DNA of 64,000 nucleotides from Protopterus annectens (lineage: Eukaryota > Chordata > Ceratodontiformes > Protopteridae): contig NC_056750.1 of the NCBI RefSeq assembly GCF_019279795.1, positions 693,943,925 through 694,007,924 on the forward strand, given 5' to 3'. The notes under the pieces are model-generated. The model saw only the letters and a list, made by a program, of their open reading frames with translations. It was not told where the DNA came from and searched no databases. This document shows positions 33,732 to 45,625 of the stretch, one piece after another. The translations under genes and the position numbers were made by a program. How positions within the stretch are numbered: the stretch's first letter is position 1; every line of letters starts with the position of its first letter.

Positions 33732-34249
33732 CAGCACAAAAGCTGTTAGCAAAATGGCTCGAGTAATAAAAAGTAGAAAGGGTTGTTGCCAGGCTTAGGG
33801 AACCTATAACAAGGAAAATAAACAGAGATCCTGTAGAGGTATTAGAAATATTTCAGGAATTTTATGAAAGTCTGTATAAACCAGAGAAATCAAGAAAAAG
33901 TACAATAGAAATGTTTATGGAAGAACTAAATATGCCAAGGTTAGAGGAAGCTGAGGCTTAGTTATTAAAAGTTAAGGTAGGAGGTGGGTCTTAATGCAGA
34001 GAAAGCATGTAACATCATTCAACAGGGTAAGCTGAGATTTTTTTTTGAGTAGGGCAATGGAAACATTTGCATTCCCCAACACAATAATGTTAATAAGGAG
34101 GATACCTGATCATACTGAGTAAAATTAATACTAATACAAATTACATTGTTTGACCAATGCAGCAAAGTTTTCAGAAGCGGCCACAGTGTCACTGAATAAA
34201 TAGAAGTACTCTCAAAGGTTAAAATATTCTCTAAAAGGCCAGGTACAAT

Positions 34250-35855
34250 AAAAAAGATTAAATATATTTAATAAGAAATAAAAGAATATAAAATACTAAA
34301 TATTTATTTACAATAAACACCAGAGTTTCAATCACATGGAATAATAAAAATAACACAAATACAGAAAAAAACAATACTTAATTGATCTCACTATATTTTC
34401 CTGACTGAGCTTAAGAATTACTATTCTCTGGTTATTTACTAAAAGCAAGGCATGATGAAGTGTATGAGTCATCCTTCTTTGTCAGGTGTCAAAAACAGAC
34501 TGCCCTGAGACTTCTGCCTCATCTAGTATTAAAACATCATTTCAGTTCTAGATTACAGAATGACATCACATACATCTCATCATCTGACTCTGATTCCCAT
34601 ACTACCCCCTTTACTAAAAACTGAACAAGAATCTAGCACATAGGTGTTACCAAGTACAGAGTTTTGCTGAGATGTGTTATAGTATCTAGAAGCTATAAAA
34701 CCATTTCAAAATGTCAACCCTTCCAGGTTAGCAATTAGTTCACCCCTAAGGACAATAGAGTAGGATTCCTAGTCCTGGTTTTCACATACATTTCATCTCT
34801 GGCTGCAATCAGAACTGTAAGATGCAATCTTTGTGGCCTAAGCCAGGTAATTTAATTTCAGATTGTTTTTCAAAGTTAGCTGGACTGAGATTAATCTGTT
34901 CTCTTCCAATATCCTCTTTTGCAATATATTCATTTCAATAGTTACAATACTCTCTGACATACAGGTGTATTTCTTTTCTGCCCAGCAGGACCCATTGTTA
35001 TCAGGTTTTCAACACCAGCAGCTTTACAAATACATTTTCAACAAAAGCATCTATAGAAATCAGTTTCATATGCAAATGACATATAATATTTTACAAAACT
35101 CCAGCTACCTATGCTTGCATATGTTACACATTCAATGCCCTATTTCTCTTGGCATAGCTGGCAATACCTCACATAATCACAATATGCATGTAGCTGACCT
35201 CTCGGGACCTACCCAAATGGACTGCTACCCACAGAACATCTCCATTTGTAGGCTGGCAGTCTTAATGCAGGGATATGCCTTTTTACAATGTAATATCTGC
35301 AATTACTGTCCAGCATACACTTTCCACCTCTACTTACACCACAAATTCCCATAGACAACAATGTGTAAAGCATTTACTTTGAGTGTTTTTCATTGAAATC
35401 TCAGACATCATGTCCATATTCATCACTGTTTTCCCAAGAAATGAACACCACTACAAAACCATTGAAAAAGCTAAACTGGCTAATTGTGACACAGTCTGCT
35501 GACTTTCTACTCACCTCTCAGCTATTTAAACTTATCAAGAATGAGACCTTCCCCCCACTTGCCTCCTGACTATTTAGAGATCCACCAATAATCATTCTTA
35601 TAAATTTTAATCCCTGTGGTCATTCAACCCCCAAACTAGGCTTTACTGCACATACCTGCTTTCCCATTTCTTGTTCCCAAGGTGTTAAAACCTCTACCTT
35701 CTTTTATTAAAGATTATTTCTCTTACACTGTTCTCTAGTCAAAAATAAAAGCATATATCAAGATTCTAGGAGAATGCAGCTGCTCTCTCTTGTCATGTAA
35801 CTTAACTTCTTTGAGATGGTCCTGGGCACATGCAGCAACCTGTAGTGAGAGAGTA
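34250..35855. other. Unresolved, possible solo LTR at the left, no gene
   Basis: The minus strand reads a purine tract (AGTAAAGGGGGTAGTA near 34605) followed leftwards by sequence with AATAAATATT near 34300. This would fit an LTR of roughly 350 bases, but no matched second copy or clear inverted ends support it. The 163-residue plus-strand frame at 34863-35354 matches no domain I recognise. I see nothing else up to 35.85 kb. Confidence 0.25.
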
Positions 35856-36189
35856 GTATTTGGCATTGTGTGTGTGTTCATGTTTGGTCATATTGTTTTT
35901 CCTTTTTAAAATGGATTTTTATTGTTTTGTTATTTTGAGTATTTTATTTTTTACTTGTTTGTGGAATTAATGGAGTTGTACATCAAGAAAGCAAGATACA
36001 ATATACCAGTAAAATGTTGCTGAGATTGAACTGGGAGAGCTCAGTTTTTACAAAAGTTTTCATACCACGATTACAGAATAATATCTTGAGATACTCTAAT
36101 GGGACTGATAGTGTGATGAACAACAAAAAAAGTGAGGTAAAAGAGGAGGTGTTAAATTGCACCTAAGGAAACAGTGGTTTAATTAAATT

Positions 36190-36620
36190 CCTTTGCCTTT
36201 AATGATTATAGGAAATGTTCAGTCTCTGAGAAACAAAATGGACGGACTTCGGGGAATGTTCATTACCAGAAAAACTTTAGAGACTAGTATTATGGCCTTT
36301 TTGGAAACATGGCTTACAGAGCATGACCAGGATAATAATTTGTTTATTGATGGGTTTTGCATTACCATTTCATTTGGATCAAACGGTTGAAATGATGAGG
36401 AAAACTCAAGGAGGGTGGGGTATGTTTATGTTTGAACAATTGATACTGTAACTCTGTGACTGTTAGAGAACACATTTGTACATCACATGTTGAGCTTCTA
36501 TCAGTATCATTGCATCCTTTTTACCTGCCACTTGAATTTCCACAACATTTTGTAACAGTATTATACATTTACCCAAAAGCAAATGCTATCTCTGCTGCAA
36601 ATACTATCTTTGTGTGGTTT
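36190..36620 (+). pseudogene. LINE endonuclease N-terminus (host of the nested insertion)
   Basis: The reading IGNVQSLRNKMDGLRGMFIT starts near 36207 and AFLETWLTEHDQDNN (catalytic Glu) near 36298. A stop and frameshift near 36390-36440 are followed by VREHICTSHVELLSVSLHP, then VLYIYPKANAISAANTIF at 36558-36611. The reading stops at the CR1 junction near 36620 and resumes at 39360 with ATHFILGDFNYVSF. Confidence 0.78.
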
Positions 36621-37068
36621 AGGTCCCTGGAGCATGTGGCTCGGCAGGGTTGGGATTTCTTTAAGTCTAGCATGTCCAACAACTCTGGATTTGACAGGGC
36701 CTTGTATGTTAGGCAGAGATCACCTCTGAGTAGGTGATATGTGACAGAGTATAGCTGGAGTTTCTTTAGATGGTCAGCATAAGGCATCTGCTTTAGGCCT
36801 GTGATACTTTTTGTGAGGTATTTCTGCGGCCTTTCTAGTTGTTGCACATGTCTTGTGAAGTACATACCAAATGGAGCATTGAATTATATAATGGGTCTAA
36901 TGAGGGTTGAGTACAGAGGCACAATAACCTCCTTTTTTCTGGATGAAAAGCCCTTAGTGATGAGGTGTGCCATGTAGAAGGATTTTCTATCTGTTGTGGC
37001 TATGTGGTTATCAAAGGTGAGACCACTGTCCACCTATGTCCCTAGGTCTCGTATCACACTTTCAGTGA

Positions 37069-37870
37069 TTAGTGTACTGCCTCATGTGGTAGTTCACTGG
37101 TACATGTTTTTTCCCCAAAGTGGACATCTATACATATTTTGGCATTTAGCTTGAGCCTATGGCTCTGGCACCAGGCATATGTTTTGGTAAGGCCCTTTTG
37201 TAGTATATCCACATCATTTGGGGATTCAGTAATGGCTCCCAGCTTGCAGTCATCTGCAAACTTTGTAAGCCAATGTCCCTTAGTGTTGCACTGTACTTCA
37301 GAGAGGTTGATGCCAAACAAGAGTGGTCCCAGGACAGAACCCTGCGGTACACTACTTGTCACTTAAGTGGAGCTGGATTTGTTGTCTGCTACTTTTACAC
37401 TGTGCGTTCTGTCAGTAAGCCAGTTTGCAACCCATCGAGTGACATAGGGATTAATGCCCAGCTTAGTAAGTTTATCTATGATTCCAGAGTGGAGAATAGT
37501 GTTGAAAGTCTTGGTGAGGTCCACGTAGGCTGTGTGAACCCAACCTACCCTCGTCCAAGACTCTGGAGACTGATTCGAAGAAGCTGATCAGGTTCAGGAG
37601 GCAAGATTGGCTCTTAACAAACCCAAACTGGGTGGGGTCCAGTGTATGAAAGTTGCCAATGTCTTTCTTTTTAAGTTCCATGGCCTTGCAGATCAGGCTC
37701 ATCAGACTGATGGGACAGTAGTTCCTGGAATCCAAAGTGGATCCCCCCTTGTGGAGTGGGATGACTGTAGCTGTGCGCCAGCCTGTGGACCAAAGCCTGA
37801 GGTGAGACTATGATTAAATATGACACATAGGTGAGGTGCCAGTTCATTTTGTATCTCATGCAGTACACAG
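37069..37870 (-). pseudogene. CR1 ORF2 reverse transcriptase, broken
   Basis: Minus-strand blocks in order are SRNYCPISLMSLICKAMELK near 37730, LDPTQFGFVKSQSCLLNLIS near 37645, a decayed AFDT region near 37520 (DLHQDFQHYS), VPQGSVLGPLLFG near 37350 and LTKFADDCKLG near 37270 with the catalytic FADD. This copy keeps the VPQGSVLGPLLF block that the copy at 2.4-5.7 kb has lost. Frameshifts near 37480-37550 and 37070 break it. Confidence 0.82.
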
Positions 37871-38380
37871 CCCAGGATGTCGTCTGGTCCCATGGATGCT
37901 GTATTCTTGGCTTTGGAGAGTGTGTTTTTTACCTGAGTGGCCGTGATTACTGGAATTTGGCATTCTTTTGGTATTGAGATGGGCCCTTTAGGGGGTGAGA
38001 GGGGGTGAACTTGGCACTGATTCTATCTGCCAGGAAAATGGCAATATCCTTGGGATCAGTATATCTAATGCCATTCTGCTGTAGCTCCGAGCAGATCTGA
38101 GTATTGCCATGTAGATTCTTGACATAGCTATAGAATGCCTTGTAGTTGTCTTTGGAATCTCTGGCAATTTTGTTTTTGTAACTAGCTTTGGAAGATTTTG
38201 AGGGATCTCGGCATTCTACTGAGGCTGGTGAGGGAGTTTTTTGAATCTTGGGTTCTTCCTCTTTTGTGCAACTGTTTCTTCCTTCTGTTGTACAGCTTGT
38301 TTCTGGCAGGGGACCACCAAATTGGCTTCCTTTTTTAGAGAACAGTGTCTTGGTTCTATTTGGGATGGCTCAGTCCATGC

Positions 38381-38965
38381 TCAAGGGAATCTGCTTGTAC
38401 AGCACCTTAGTGTAGGATTCAGCAGTTGAACTTCCAGTTCCCATCTGCATGGGTGCCTTGAGAAGCATGAAGTTGGCTTTGGAGAAGTTTTTACGGAGTT
38501 TTCCTTAAACGGGGGTGAGATGTGGATGTCAAGGGTGATTAGCTTATGGTCTGATCTGACCAACGAGGGGGTGAACACTAGTGTGGAGCATCGATCTCCC
38601 ATGTTGATAATGACCAGGTCTAGAACACTGGTACCTCTGGTGGGACTATGAATTAGTTGCTCTAGGGCATTTGAATTTATGAATTCCAGGCACCGTTGTG
38701 CAAAGGTGTTGGTACAGGAGTAGTTTTCCCAGTTAATGGCAGGGTAGTTGAAATCATCCAGTATTAGGGTGTTTGGTTGTAACTGAATATTTTCCACTAT
38801 GTTTAGAAAGATGTAGTGAGAATTTTGGGGCATGCTGGGGGATCTGTAGCAAGCTACAATTTGTATTGCAGGCTTACCTAGTGTTAGTTGCACCTGGAGA
38901 ATTTCAGATGCATTGTGTTGGACAACCAGCCTGGAGGTGTGAATATCCTTGGTGAATATGGACAC
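38381..38965 (-). pseudogene. CR1 ORF2 endonuclease segment
   Basis: The longest open CR1 piece here covers the APE-type endonuclease: IHTSRLVVQHNASEILQVQL, IQIVACYRSPSMPQNSHYIF, LILDDFNYPAINWENYSC (where the family G of GDFN reads D), RCLEFINSNALEQLIHSPTR and the SDHKLITLDI motif with the catalytic Asp-His pair (about 38545). About 194 residues are open. The N-terminal part with the catalytic Glu lies upstream (38970-39150) in another frame. Confidence 0.85.
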
Positions 38966-39359
38966 TCCTCCACCTTTAGTGTTGCTGTCCTGGTTTGGTG
39001 GCCAAAAAGTGTGGTATGAGTTGTAGCCTGGTATTGCAGGGGTACTATCTGGAGCTTTGAACCCAGGTGTCTGCTACTGCACAAATATTGATGCTCTCCA
39101 TTTTTAGGAGAGCCTCGAGAGAGTGCATCATGAGGTTTAGACTTCTAGCATTGAGTAGCATTACCTTCAGATTTTGCTTGCTTGTACCCATTACAGTGGT
39201 AGTTTTGTTGTTTGAACCTTGCCTAAAAGGGCATTATAGGGGTGGCAAGAGCCTTAGCCAGTAACCTGAATCCCAGGGGCGACAGGAGCAAACCCTCTCT
39301 TGCAAAGCATTGTGTTTTGTTGATCATGTTGTCCCAGACAGACAGATATTGGATCCCCT

Positions 39360-41205
39360 TTGATTATGCAACACACTTTATATTGGGTGATTTTAATTAC
39401 GTTTCTTTTAAAAAGTCACTTGTAAATTTTGACTAATATGTTTCTTGTCCAACTAGGCGAGATGAGATTTTAGATCTTTGTTACGGGTCAATAAAAGGCA
39501 CTTAGTATTTTCCTTACCTTCATTGGGTGTGGTGGATCATAAATGTGTGTTAACTATTACCTGCATATAAAACAGTTTTAGAGAGAGAGAAAGCGCACAT
39601 AAAGGATATAAAGATCTGGAATGAAGAGTCGGTACTGTGTTTATACTGGAATGTCATGACTATACTGATTGGGACATTTATAAACAATCTTTTAGTGATG
39701 ATTTGGACAATTTTGTTGATGTAACATGCTCTTATATTCCCTTTTGTAGAGATATGATTGTAGCATGTAAGCAAGTTAGAGTTTACCAGGATAATAAGCC
39801 ATGGGTAGATGAATTTAAGTCTTGTATAAAGAAAAAGAAAAAAGGATTTTAAGGAGGGAGAAGTCTGATTTGCATGCAGCCACTAAAGAGTTGAAAATAG
39901 AAATTTTAAGAGCAAAGCAAAAATATAAAAGTGAATTAGAGAGTAAAATGGTTGCAAATAATGTTGGATCGGTATGGTCTAGTACTAAAACTAAAGCAGG
40001 CATTCAGAGGTGAAAGAATAGTAGCCAGATCACCCTAGATGGTTGGGATACACATTTTGATTGTGCTAATGCTCTTGATCTCTTTTTTAATTGTTTTGAT
40101 AGTTTTTATTTTAGTTATGACATACATAATTTGAAGCAAACACTTGTAGAAAATCCATATTTTAGCATACATCAAAAAAGAGGTAGAAAAAGCATTTCTT
40201 CCAAAATAAGGAAAAACTGGTGGACCTGATAATCATTGTGGTCATGTACTTCAAAATTGTTCCACAGAATTAAGTTCTGTATTTCACTATATTTTTAAGA
40301 AATTGCTACAGACACAGCATCTACTTAAGGTATGGAAAGATGCTGTAGTAGTTCTGATTCTGAATTCTCAATGTCCAAAAAAGGTTATGATTTTAGACCA
40401 GTAGCTCTTACATCAGTCATAACGAAAGCTTTTTAAAGGATGATAAAGTCAGAAATCTTAAAGAAGACTGAGCATGTGCTTGATCCTATGCAGTTTGCTT
40501 ATGGGTCACGTAGAGGTTGCAACAATTACCTTGTTTAACTTATTAAACACTTGCAAAATAATTGGTTTCATGCCAGACTTCTGTTTGTTGCTTTTTCTTC
40601 TGCTTTTAATATGATTCAACCACATGTTTTAATTGGAAGGCTGCAACAACAGTTTGATCTGAGTAATAATTTTATGGCCTGGATTTTAGATTTTTTGAGT
40701 AATAGGACACACAGAGTAGGGGTAAACAGAATTTCATCTGATCAAGTTTATTCTTCAACTGGAGCTCCACAGGGATGTGTGCTTTCGGCCCTTGTATTTA
40801 TTCCTTACCAAATAGATGTAGGAGTTTGTATGAAAATAGGACCATTTTGACATATGCAGATGATGCTGTTGTAATCAGTCAGCTTAAAGACAACGAGACC
40901 AGTCATGGTCTGGTTATTGAGTTTGTTAAATGGTGTGATGATTCTTATCTTCAGTTAAGTATATCTAACAAAGATATGATTGATTTCAGAAAACATGTAC
41001 ATATACATGATGTAAGATTTATAAAGGGTCAGATGGTTGAATGTGTACAGTCTTATAAATATCATGCGATAATCATAGATTCAAAGTTGAATTTTGAGGA
41101 AAATTGTGAAGCCGTGTGTAGAAAGTGACATCAGAGATTGTTTTGCTTGAGGAAGATTTTTTCCATTTACACACTGATAAAAATGATGATTCTAGTTTAC
41201 CGGGG
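39360..41205 (+). pseudogene. LINE ORF2: endonuclease C-terminus, linker and RT, broken
   Basis: Coding resumes with FILGDFNYVSFKKSLVNFD at 39380. The linker shows DYTDWDIYKQSFSDDLDNFV (39657), DVTCSYIPFCRDMIVACKQV and QDNKPWVDEFKSCIKKKKKG (39788). The RT has SSAFNMIQPHVLIGRL near 40595, FLSNRTHRVGVNRIS near 40690, STGAPQGCVLSALVF near 40755 and TYADDAVVI at about 40849 (catalytic YADD), followed by WCDDSYLQLSISNKDMIDFR. One frameshift lies near 40800 and several stops occur before 40.5 kb. The copy is cut at 41213 by a foldback element. Confidence 0.8.
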
Positions 41206-41213
41206 TCTCTGTC

Positions 41214-41581
41214 ATAACATCAAAGTCTCAAAACTTTGAATGTTATAACACTGAACTTGAAACCTTGAAGACTGACAATATCAAAGCCGCAGAACATCAA
41301 ATTCTTTCCCAGGGAATGAATTCAGTGGGCCGTTTCCATTGCTTCGCTATTTCCTCCACTGTGGTGCGATCTTGGAGTTGGTATATTTAAGTGGGGGGGT
41401 GTGGGGGCAAAGCCCCCCACATTAGAAATAGTTTGTAGTGTTTGTGTGTTTCGTGTTTTGTACTGGAATAGCGATTTTTTTCCCCGGGAAAAAATTGCTA
41501 TTCTCAGTCTTAGGTGTTTTCAGCTTTCGTGGTTTTGGGTTCAATGTTGTAACATTCGAAGTTTTGAGACTTTGATGTTAT
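41214..41581. mobile_element. Foldback element 1 (long terminal inverted repeats, G-rich core)
   Basis: The left end ATAACATCAAAGTCTCAAAA...CTTTGAATGTTATAACACTG is matched by the reverse complement of the right end ending GATGTTAT at 41581. The inverted repeats are about 60 bases with few mismatches. The core (about 41350-41425) holds GTGCGATCTTGGAGTTGGTA followed by GGGGGGGTGTGGGGGC and a hairpin GGGGGCAAAGCCCCC. The element has no ORF and sits inside LINE coding sequence, which resumes at 41590. The core is shared with the element at 59.65-59.99 kb, but the ends are not. Confidence 0.88.
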
Positions 41582-41587
41582 AATATA

Positions 41588-42220
41588 GTACCATTTTATC
41601 GTGCTGTCATTGGAATGATTTTATCATTTTCTTTGATATGGACACTGGTCTATGAAAAGTAAGAATTCATTGAAGGAAATTGTGAAATAGTCTATTAAGC
41701 TGACTAGCGAATGACAGTTGAATCTTATGCCTTTATATATTAGACAGAAAAGACAACTGGTTCAGTTTTAAAGGATGTTTTACATCCATTACATATTGAA
41801 TTTCAGCTTTCTTTCATCTGGAAGAAGGTATCTGTTTCCTGTGTGTAACACAAAATGGTATGACTAGTTTTATTCCAGCAGCTATTGCTCAGATTAATAA
41901 TAAATCTGTTTAATTTTAAAAGATAATCTGCATTTGTTACATGCTAAATTTCAGCTTTTCATCTGGTTGAAGGAATCTATTTCAAAATGTATAATAGGCA
42001 TAATGGTTGTATTTTAACAGCTATTATTTTAATAGAGATGTGCAATATAGGATGTCATTTTTTAATTTTTTTGTGGAATTGTCTGAGTGTAAATTATTTT
42101 TTGATGGTGTTTGTTTAAATGTATGCATGTTTTTTATGTCTAAATGCATGTAGAGACCAACACTAACTTTGTGACTGTAAACTATATTTACCACTGGGTA
42201 CAAATAAAGGAACTGAACTG
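41588..42220 (+). pseudogene. LINE ORF2 C-terminus and 3' UTR after the foldback insertion
   Basis: The reading resumes with FYRAVIGMILSFSLIWT at about 41592, which joins on from LIKMMILVYRG at 41198. It continues with HPLHIEFQLSFIWKKVS near 41777 and FQQLLLRLIINLF near 41873. This is the C-terminal order of fish-type LINEs (HPLHGEFQLLPSGRRY). A partial duplicate of the same C-terminal stretch (AGCTTTTCATCTGGTTGAAG) follows at about 41950. The 3' UTR ends near 42215. Confidence 0.68.
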
Positions 42221-42224
42221 AAAT

Positions 42225-42825
42225 CTTCTTACCTGTCTTCCTTACACACACCTTGCTCTGACTCTACTTTTCATCCTGGTTCTTTAACTCTAACTCTGAT
42301 TTCTACTCGGACTATAATGCAGGTTTATATTATATTTTGTCAGTCACTCTGTATATAATGTCAAGTACCTATTCTTTTTATGCCCTCAGGCCAACACTGA
42401 TATTCACTTTGCATATAATATATGTATATGCTGTGTTTGTATATACTGACAAGTATCTACTGTGTTTCCCCTAGACTGAGACTGAAATAGATCCAATGGG
42501 ATCAGTGCTCTACCTCTTTGATGCCACGTGCAAGTTTTCACGTTTGGAACAGGGAGTGTGGTTTTTACAGTTTTTCATTAGCCTGTGAGTCTTAATGATA
42601 TTTGAGAACATTTTCATTGGATGTAGTGCTACATAAGAACACAGGGTAATGCACCATATGATACATTAAGCCTTTTGGAATACAGCCCTTGCTTTTGAAA
42701 CAAAAGAAAATATTTAACTTTTCACTTTCTTTTGAGAATTTAGAGAAAATTAGCATTTTGAAACAGTGTTCAAATTTGTTTGATGTAGGCATTTGCATTT
42801 ACCCAATACAAAATGGCTTTCTTAT
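42225..42825. other. No recognisable feature
   Basis: Two related stretches with TATATAATGTCAAGTACCTA (42351) and TATATACTGACAAGTATCTA (42436) suggest a small diverged duplication. There is no gene. Confidence 0.5.
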
Positions 42826-42829
42826 ATTT

Positions 42830-44100
42830 TATTTATTTATATTATATATTATTTATTTATTGTATACAATATTTCGATGACTCCACCCTGATCTGCCCAC
42901 CCTCTACCTCTACAGATCTCCTTAGTTTAACCCAGAAAACATTTAATACAGTGGAAAACTGGATCACTAATCAACAGCTGATATTAAACCCTAATAAAAC
43001 AAAGTTATTGCTCATCTCCCCTACTTGCAAATTCTCTCAACCTTCGTTTACTATAACATCTAACAATGGGACCATAATCTCACCGGATATGTATACCAAA
43101 CTCCTGGGTGTTATAATAGACAACCTCAAATATGATATGCATGTAAACCAAACTATTAAAACCGTTAATAAAAAAACTTGGCTCTATATACAAAAACAAA
43201 CCTTTTCTCACCCCTCTAGTTGGGACTGCCATTGCCCGTACCCATCTGCTTTCAACTCTACTGTATGCCTCACCAATACTCACTAACTTGAACAAAACTG
43301 ATTTCAGCAAACTCTTAAGCTGCTACAATCAAATTGTCAGGTTTGCCACAGGAACTCCCTACAGGACACACCATTGTCAAAACCTACACCTCTTAGGTTG
43401 GCTAGAACTCCCCAGGCTAATTCAATTTAATCAACTTACTGTAGTATTCAAGGTTATTAACCATCCAGAAAAAACGCCCTCCCTTAAACATTATCCATCC
43501 CTACAAAAACGCTAGGCTTCTTCATTCCACTACAAAACTTTTGGTTCAATCTGTTAAAGCTAACAACCTATCTGGAGAATCTTTGTTTGCAAATTCAGTA
43601 GGCAAAACCAGGAATTCACTCCCATCTGACCTTACTCTGAACCCCTCCCTTAATCAGTTAAAAAAAAATCTAACCCAGTATTTTAAAACTCACTGGTTAT
43701 GTCCCTGCTCTAACCCTGACTAAAGCCACATCTACTTCCATATCCCTGCAATTTCTTATTCATAGCATCTAACCTCTTACACTAAAAGGTTTGAAAACAG
43801 AAACTGTAATATCTTTGCAGATACTCTGTATATAAGCTGCTCCTATAGGTTTGATGAGAGACTGTAACATATTTGTATATATTTCTGAATATAAACTGTA
43901 TTCTTCATAAGCTTGAAATGTGAGACTGTAACTTGTATGTTAATACAATATATTTGTGCATGTACTATAACTTACTTGTCTTTATCTGTTTGTAAGTTTG
44001 AAGCTTTTCTCCCCGGACCTCAGCTGAAAATGGACATGTATCCAGTCGGACTATTCCGGTCACCAAATGTAAAATAAATAAAATAATAATAAATATTTGG
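42830..44100 (+). mobile_element. LINE 3' half (RT C-terminal part and tail), family different from CR1
   Basis: The 5'-truncated insertion starts at the RT catalytic box (QYFDDSTLICPPSTSTDLLS, 42872, FDD for YADD) and runs through VENWITNQQLILNPNKTKLL, KLLGVIIDNLKYDMHVNQTI and, after a frameshift near 43210, YNQIVRFATGTPYRTHHC and LLGWLELPRLIQFNQLTVVF. It resembles the Rex1/I/Crack-like groups, but I cannot choose between them. The tail (GGACCTCAGCTGAAAATGGA, CCAGTCGGACTATTCCGGTC, ACCAAATG, then AATAAA repeats) is reused by the SINE at 46.17 kb. Confidence 0.75.
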
Positions 44101-44135
44101 AATAAAAGGAGATCAAAGCATAATGACTTTGATGC

Positions 44136-44410
44136 CATGGTGGTACAGTGGTAGCATTGTTATCTCACAGCAAGAGGTTCTCCCGTTCGATTCTCGGCTG
44201 GGCTTGGGAGAGCCTTCTGTGTGGAATCTGCATGTCCACCCCACTGTTGGGTAGCATTCGAAAGACATGCGTGCGTAAATGGGCATGCCTTCGTTGAAGG
44301 TTGAGCGTCAAGCTGGCACCTAATACCTACTGCCAATCATTAGTGGACCAGAGTTCCGCTGTGGCGACCCCTTACCGGGAAAAACCGAAAGACAAACAAC
44401 AACAACAACA
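44136..44410 (+). mobile_element. V-SINE-like element, full length
   Basis: The tRNA-like head (ATGGTGGTACAGTGGTAGCA as A-box region, CGTTCGATTCTCGG as B-box) is followed by a central domain (CCTTCTGTGTGGAATCTGCA) and an L2-like tail (GTTCCGCTGTGGCGACCCCT, TACCGGGAAAAACCGAAAGA) ending in a (CAA)n run. This is the most complete member of the family in the window. Related copies lie at 30.6, 33.3, 52.4 and 53.3 kb. Confidence 0.93.
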
Positions 44411-44414
44411 TTTA

Positions 44415-45625
44415 AAAAATGTTGCAATTCATAGGTCAAATACTGCTACCCAAAAGTATTAATGATCATTTTCAGAATGAAGTATTTAGACTATAATTGC
44501 ATTTTTTAAGGCTCAACATACAGCAAGCCCAGTTAATGGTGGAAAATGCATAATCAGTTTTAAAGGGGTAATCACAATATCAGCACTTGAACAGAGATGT
44601 GTGATACTTTGCAAAATGCCGCTGTTACCACTCATTGCCACTAGATGACATCAGCGTTTTGTATTTTAGGATAATGATGTGTCTCAGCTATTTCTTTTTC
44701 TTTTGTAACAATACAGTTATATTGTTTGCTGATCTGCATTGGATCATGCAGTAGTTTATCAGTGGTTTTAAAAAAGTAGAGTTTAATAAACTGGTTTGAA
44801 GTGTCTTCTTGTGCATTTATCTGTTTCATCATTATCAGGATAAGTAAGGCCATAGAAACTTTGCATAACTTGCATCAGAACATTTAGGAATGAGGTTTTT
44901 CCACTGGCACTAGAGCAGTGAAGGGTGTGTAACACAGTAAACATTCACTGTACATTTTGAAAAGCTTGCCTGAAATCATTCCAGTTTTCCTTTTTGTTTT
45001 GCTGGCCCTGAATTGTTAATTTTAGTGCCACATTTAAACAAAGAATGAAAGGTAAAATAAAATTAAATCAATTTTAAGATGGGGTTAAACAATGAAAGCA
45101 ACCATGCACAGTGAGATGTTAATAGTCTTTTCAGTTCTGTACCACATACTTTCACATTTACACAGGTCTATTGTTGTTTAGTACATGTGCTAATAAAGTT
45201 CAGTCTTAAGACAATTAGTTTTGGCGTACTGTAATAGAGCTACTCCGTACTAATTTGATCCTGTATTTTACTACAGAAGTTATATATCTCAGTACACACA
45301 AACACACATGCACACACTAGTTAATTACAATTACTGTCAAACAAACACAAAGTGTAGTACGTAGCAAGAATAAAGCATAAAACATGCACACAGCCTGATT
45401 ACACCTTCTCAAAAAAAAAAAAAAAACTGTTACATAAGCAACATAATTGGTAACTTTAGATAATAGAGGAGACAGAGTTTCATCATCAAGCATTATCTTA
45501 TTCTCAAAAATAGTATGATTCATTTTGTATTTTTTTTTTCAAATATATATCATGACATAAAACCTGTAATGTTAGAAAAATACAAAATTTCCAATTTCAT
45601 AAATTATTAGAAAAGTTAAGATAGT
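44415..45625. other. No recognisable feature
   Basis: AT-rich sequence without a supported ORF. A poly-A run lies at 45413-45426. Confidence 0.5.

Larger units (their letters stand above)
33090..34020 (+). pseudogene. L1 ORF2 endonuclease and linker fragment, interrupted
   Basis: The start SLNMNGFTGIDKRAVNHIKK near 33095, with AVLQETF near 33172 (catalytic Glu), is the N-terminus of an L1 endonuclease. A minus-strand V-SINE splits it at 33278-33503. A palindromic duplication follows at 33526-33731. Linker sequence then resumes with VLEIFQEFYESLYKPEKSRK near 33838 and ELNMPRLEEAEA near 33925, the same segment seen in the minus-strand L1 at 21.1 kb. The RT is missing. Confidence 0.7.
36620..39359 (-). 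mobile_element. CR1-type LINE inserted antisense, truncated at both ends
   Basis: On the minus strand this copy starts inside the ORF1 esterase domain (GIQYLSVWDNM, LLLSPLGFRLLAKALATPI near 39290-39235) and runs through the ORF2 endonuclease (38381-38965) and RT to the post-RT region (MYFTRHVQQLERPQKYLTK near 36860, DLKKSQPCRATCSRDL near 36640). It then breaks off about 80 codons before the normal ORF2 end. It has no 3' UTR or tail, which is unusual for a LINE inserted by target-primed reverse transcription. Confidence 0.88.
35860..42220 (+). mobile_element. LINE of the L2/Rex-like jockey group, split twice by later insertions
   Basis: One element can be followed through three pieces: 35.86-36.62 kb (5' region and start of the endonuclease), 39.36-41.21 kb (rest of the endonuclease, linker and RT) and 41.58-42.22 kb (C-terminus and 3' UTR). 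The pieces are separated by an inverted CR1 and a foldback element. The 3' end near 42200 is AAATAAAGGAACTGAACTGAA. The protein resembles a LINE family common in fish (RNKMD, TETWL-type endonuclease, NNKPW linker). I cannot name the clade with certainty. Confidence 0.75.

Noticed and set aside
34250-34630. A solo LTR on the minus strand
   Set aside because: A purine tract and an AATAAA are present, but no convincing TG...CA inverted ends or second copy were seen. It is kept only as a possibility in the spacer entry.
34863-35354. 163-residue plus-strand frame as a gene
   Set aside because: No recognisable domain. The composition is like random AT-rich sequence, and there is no conserved neighbour or promoter evidence.
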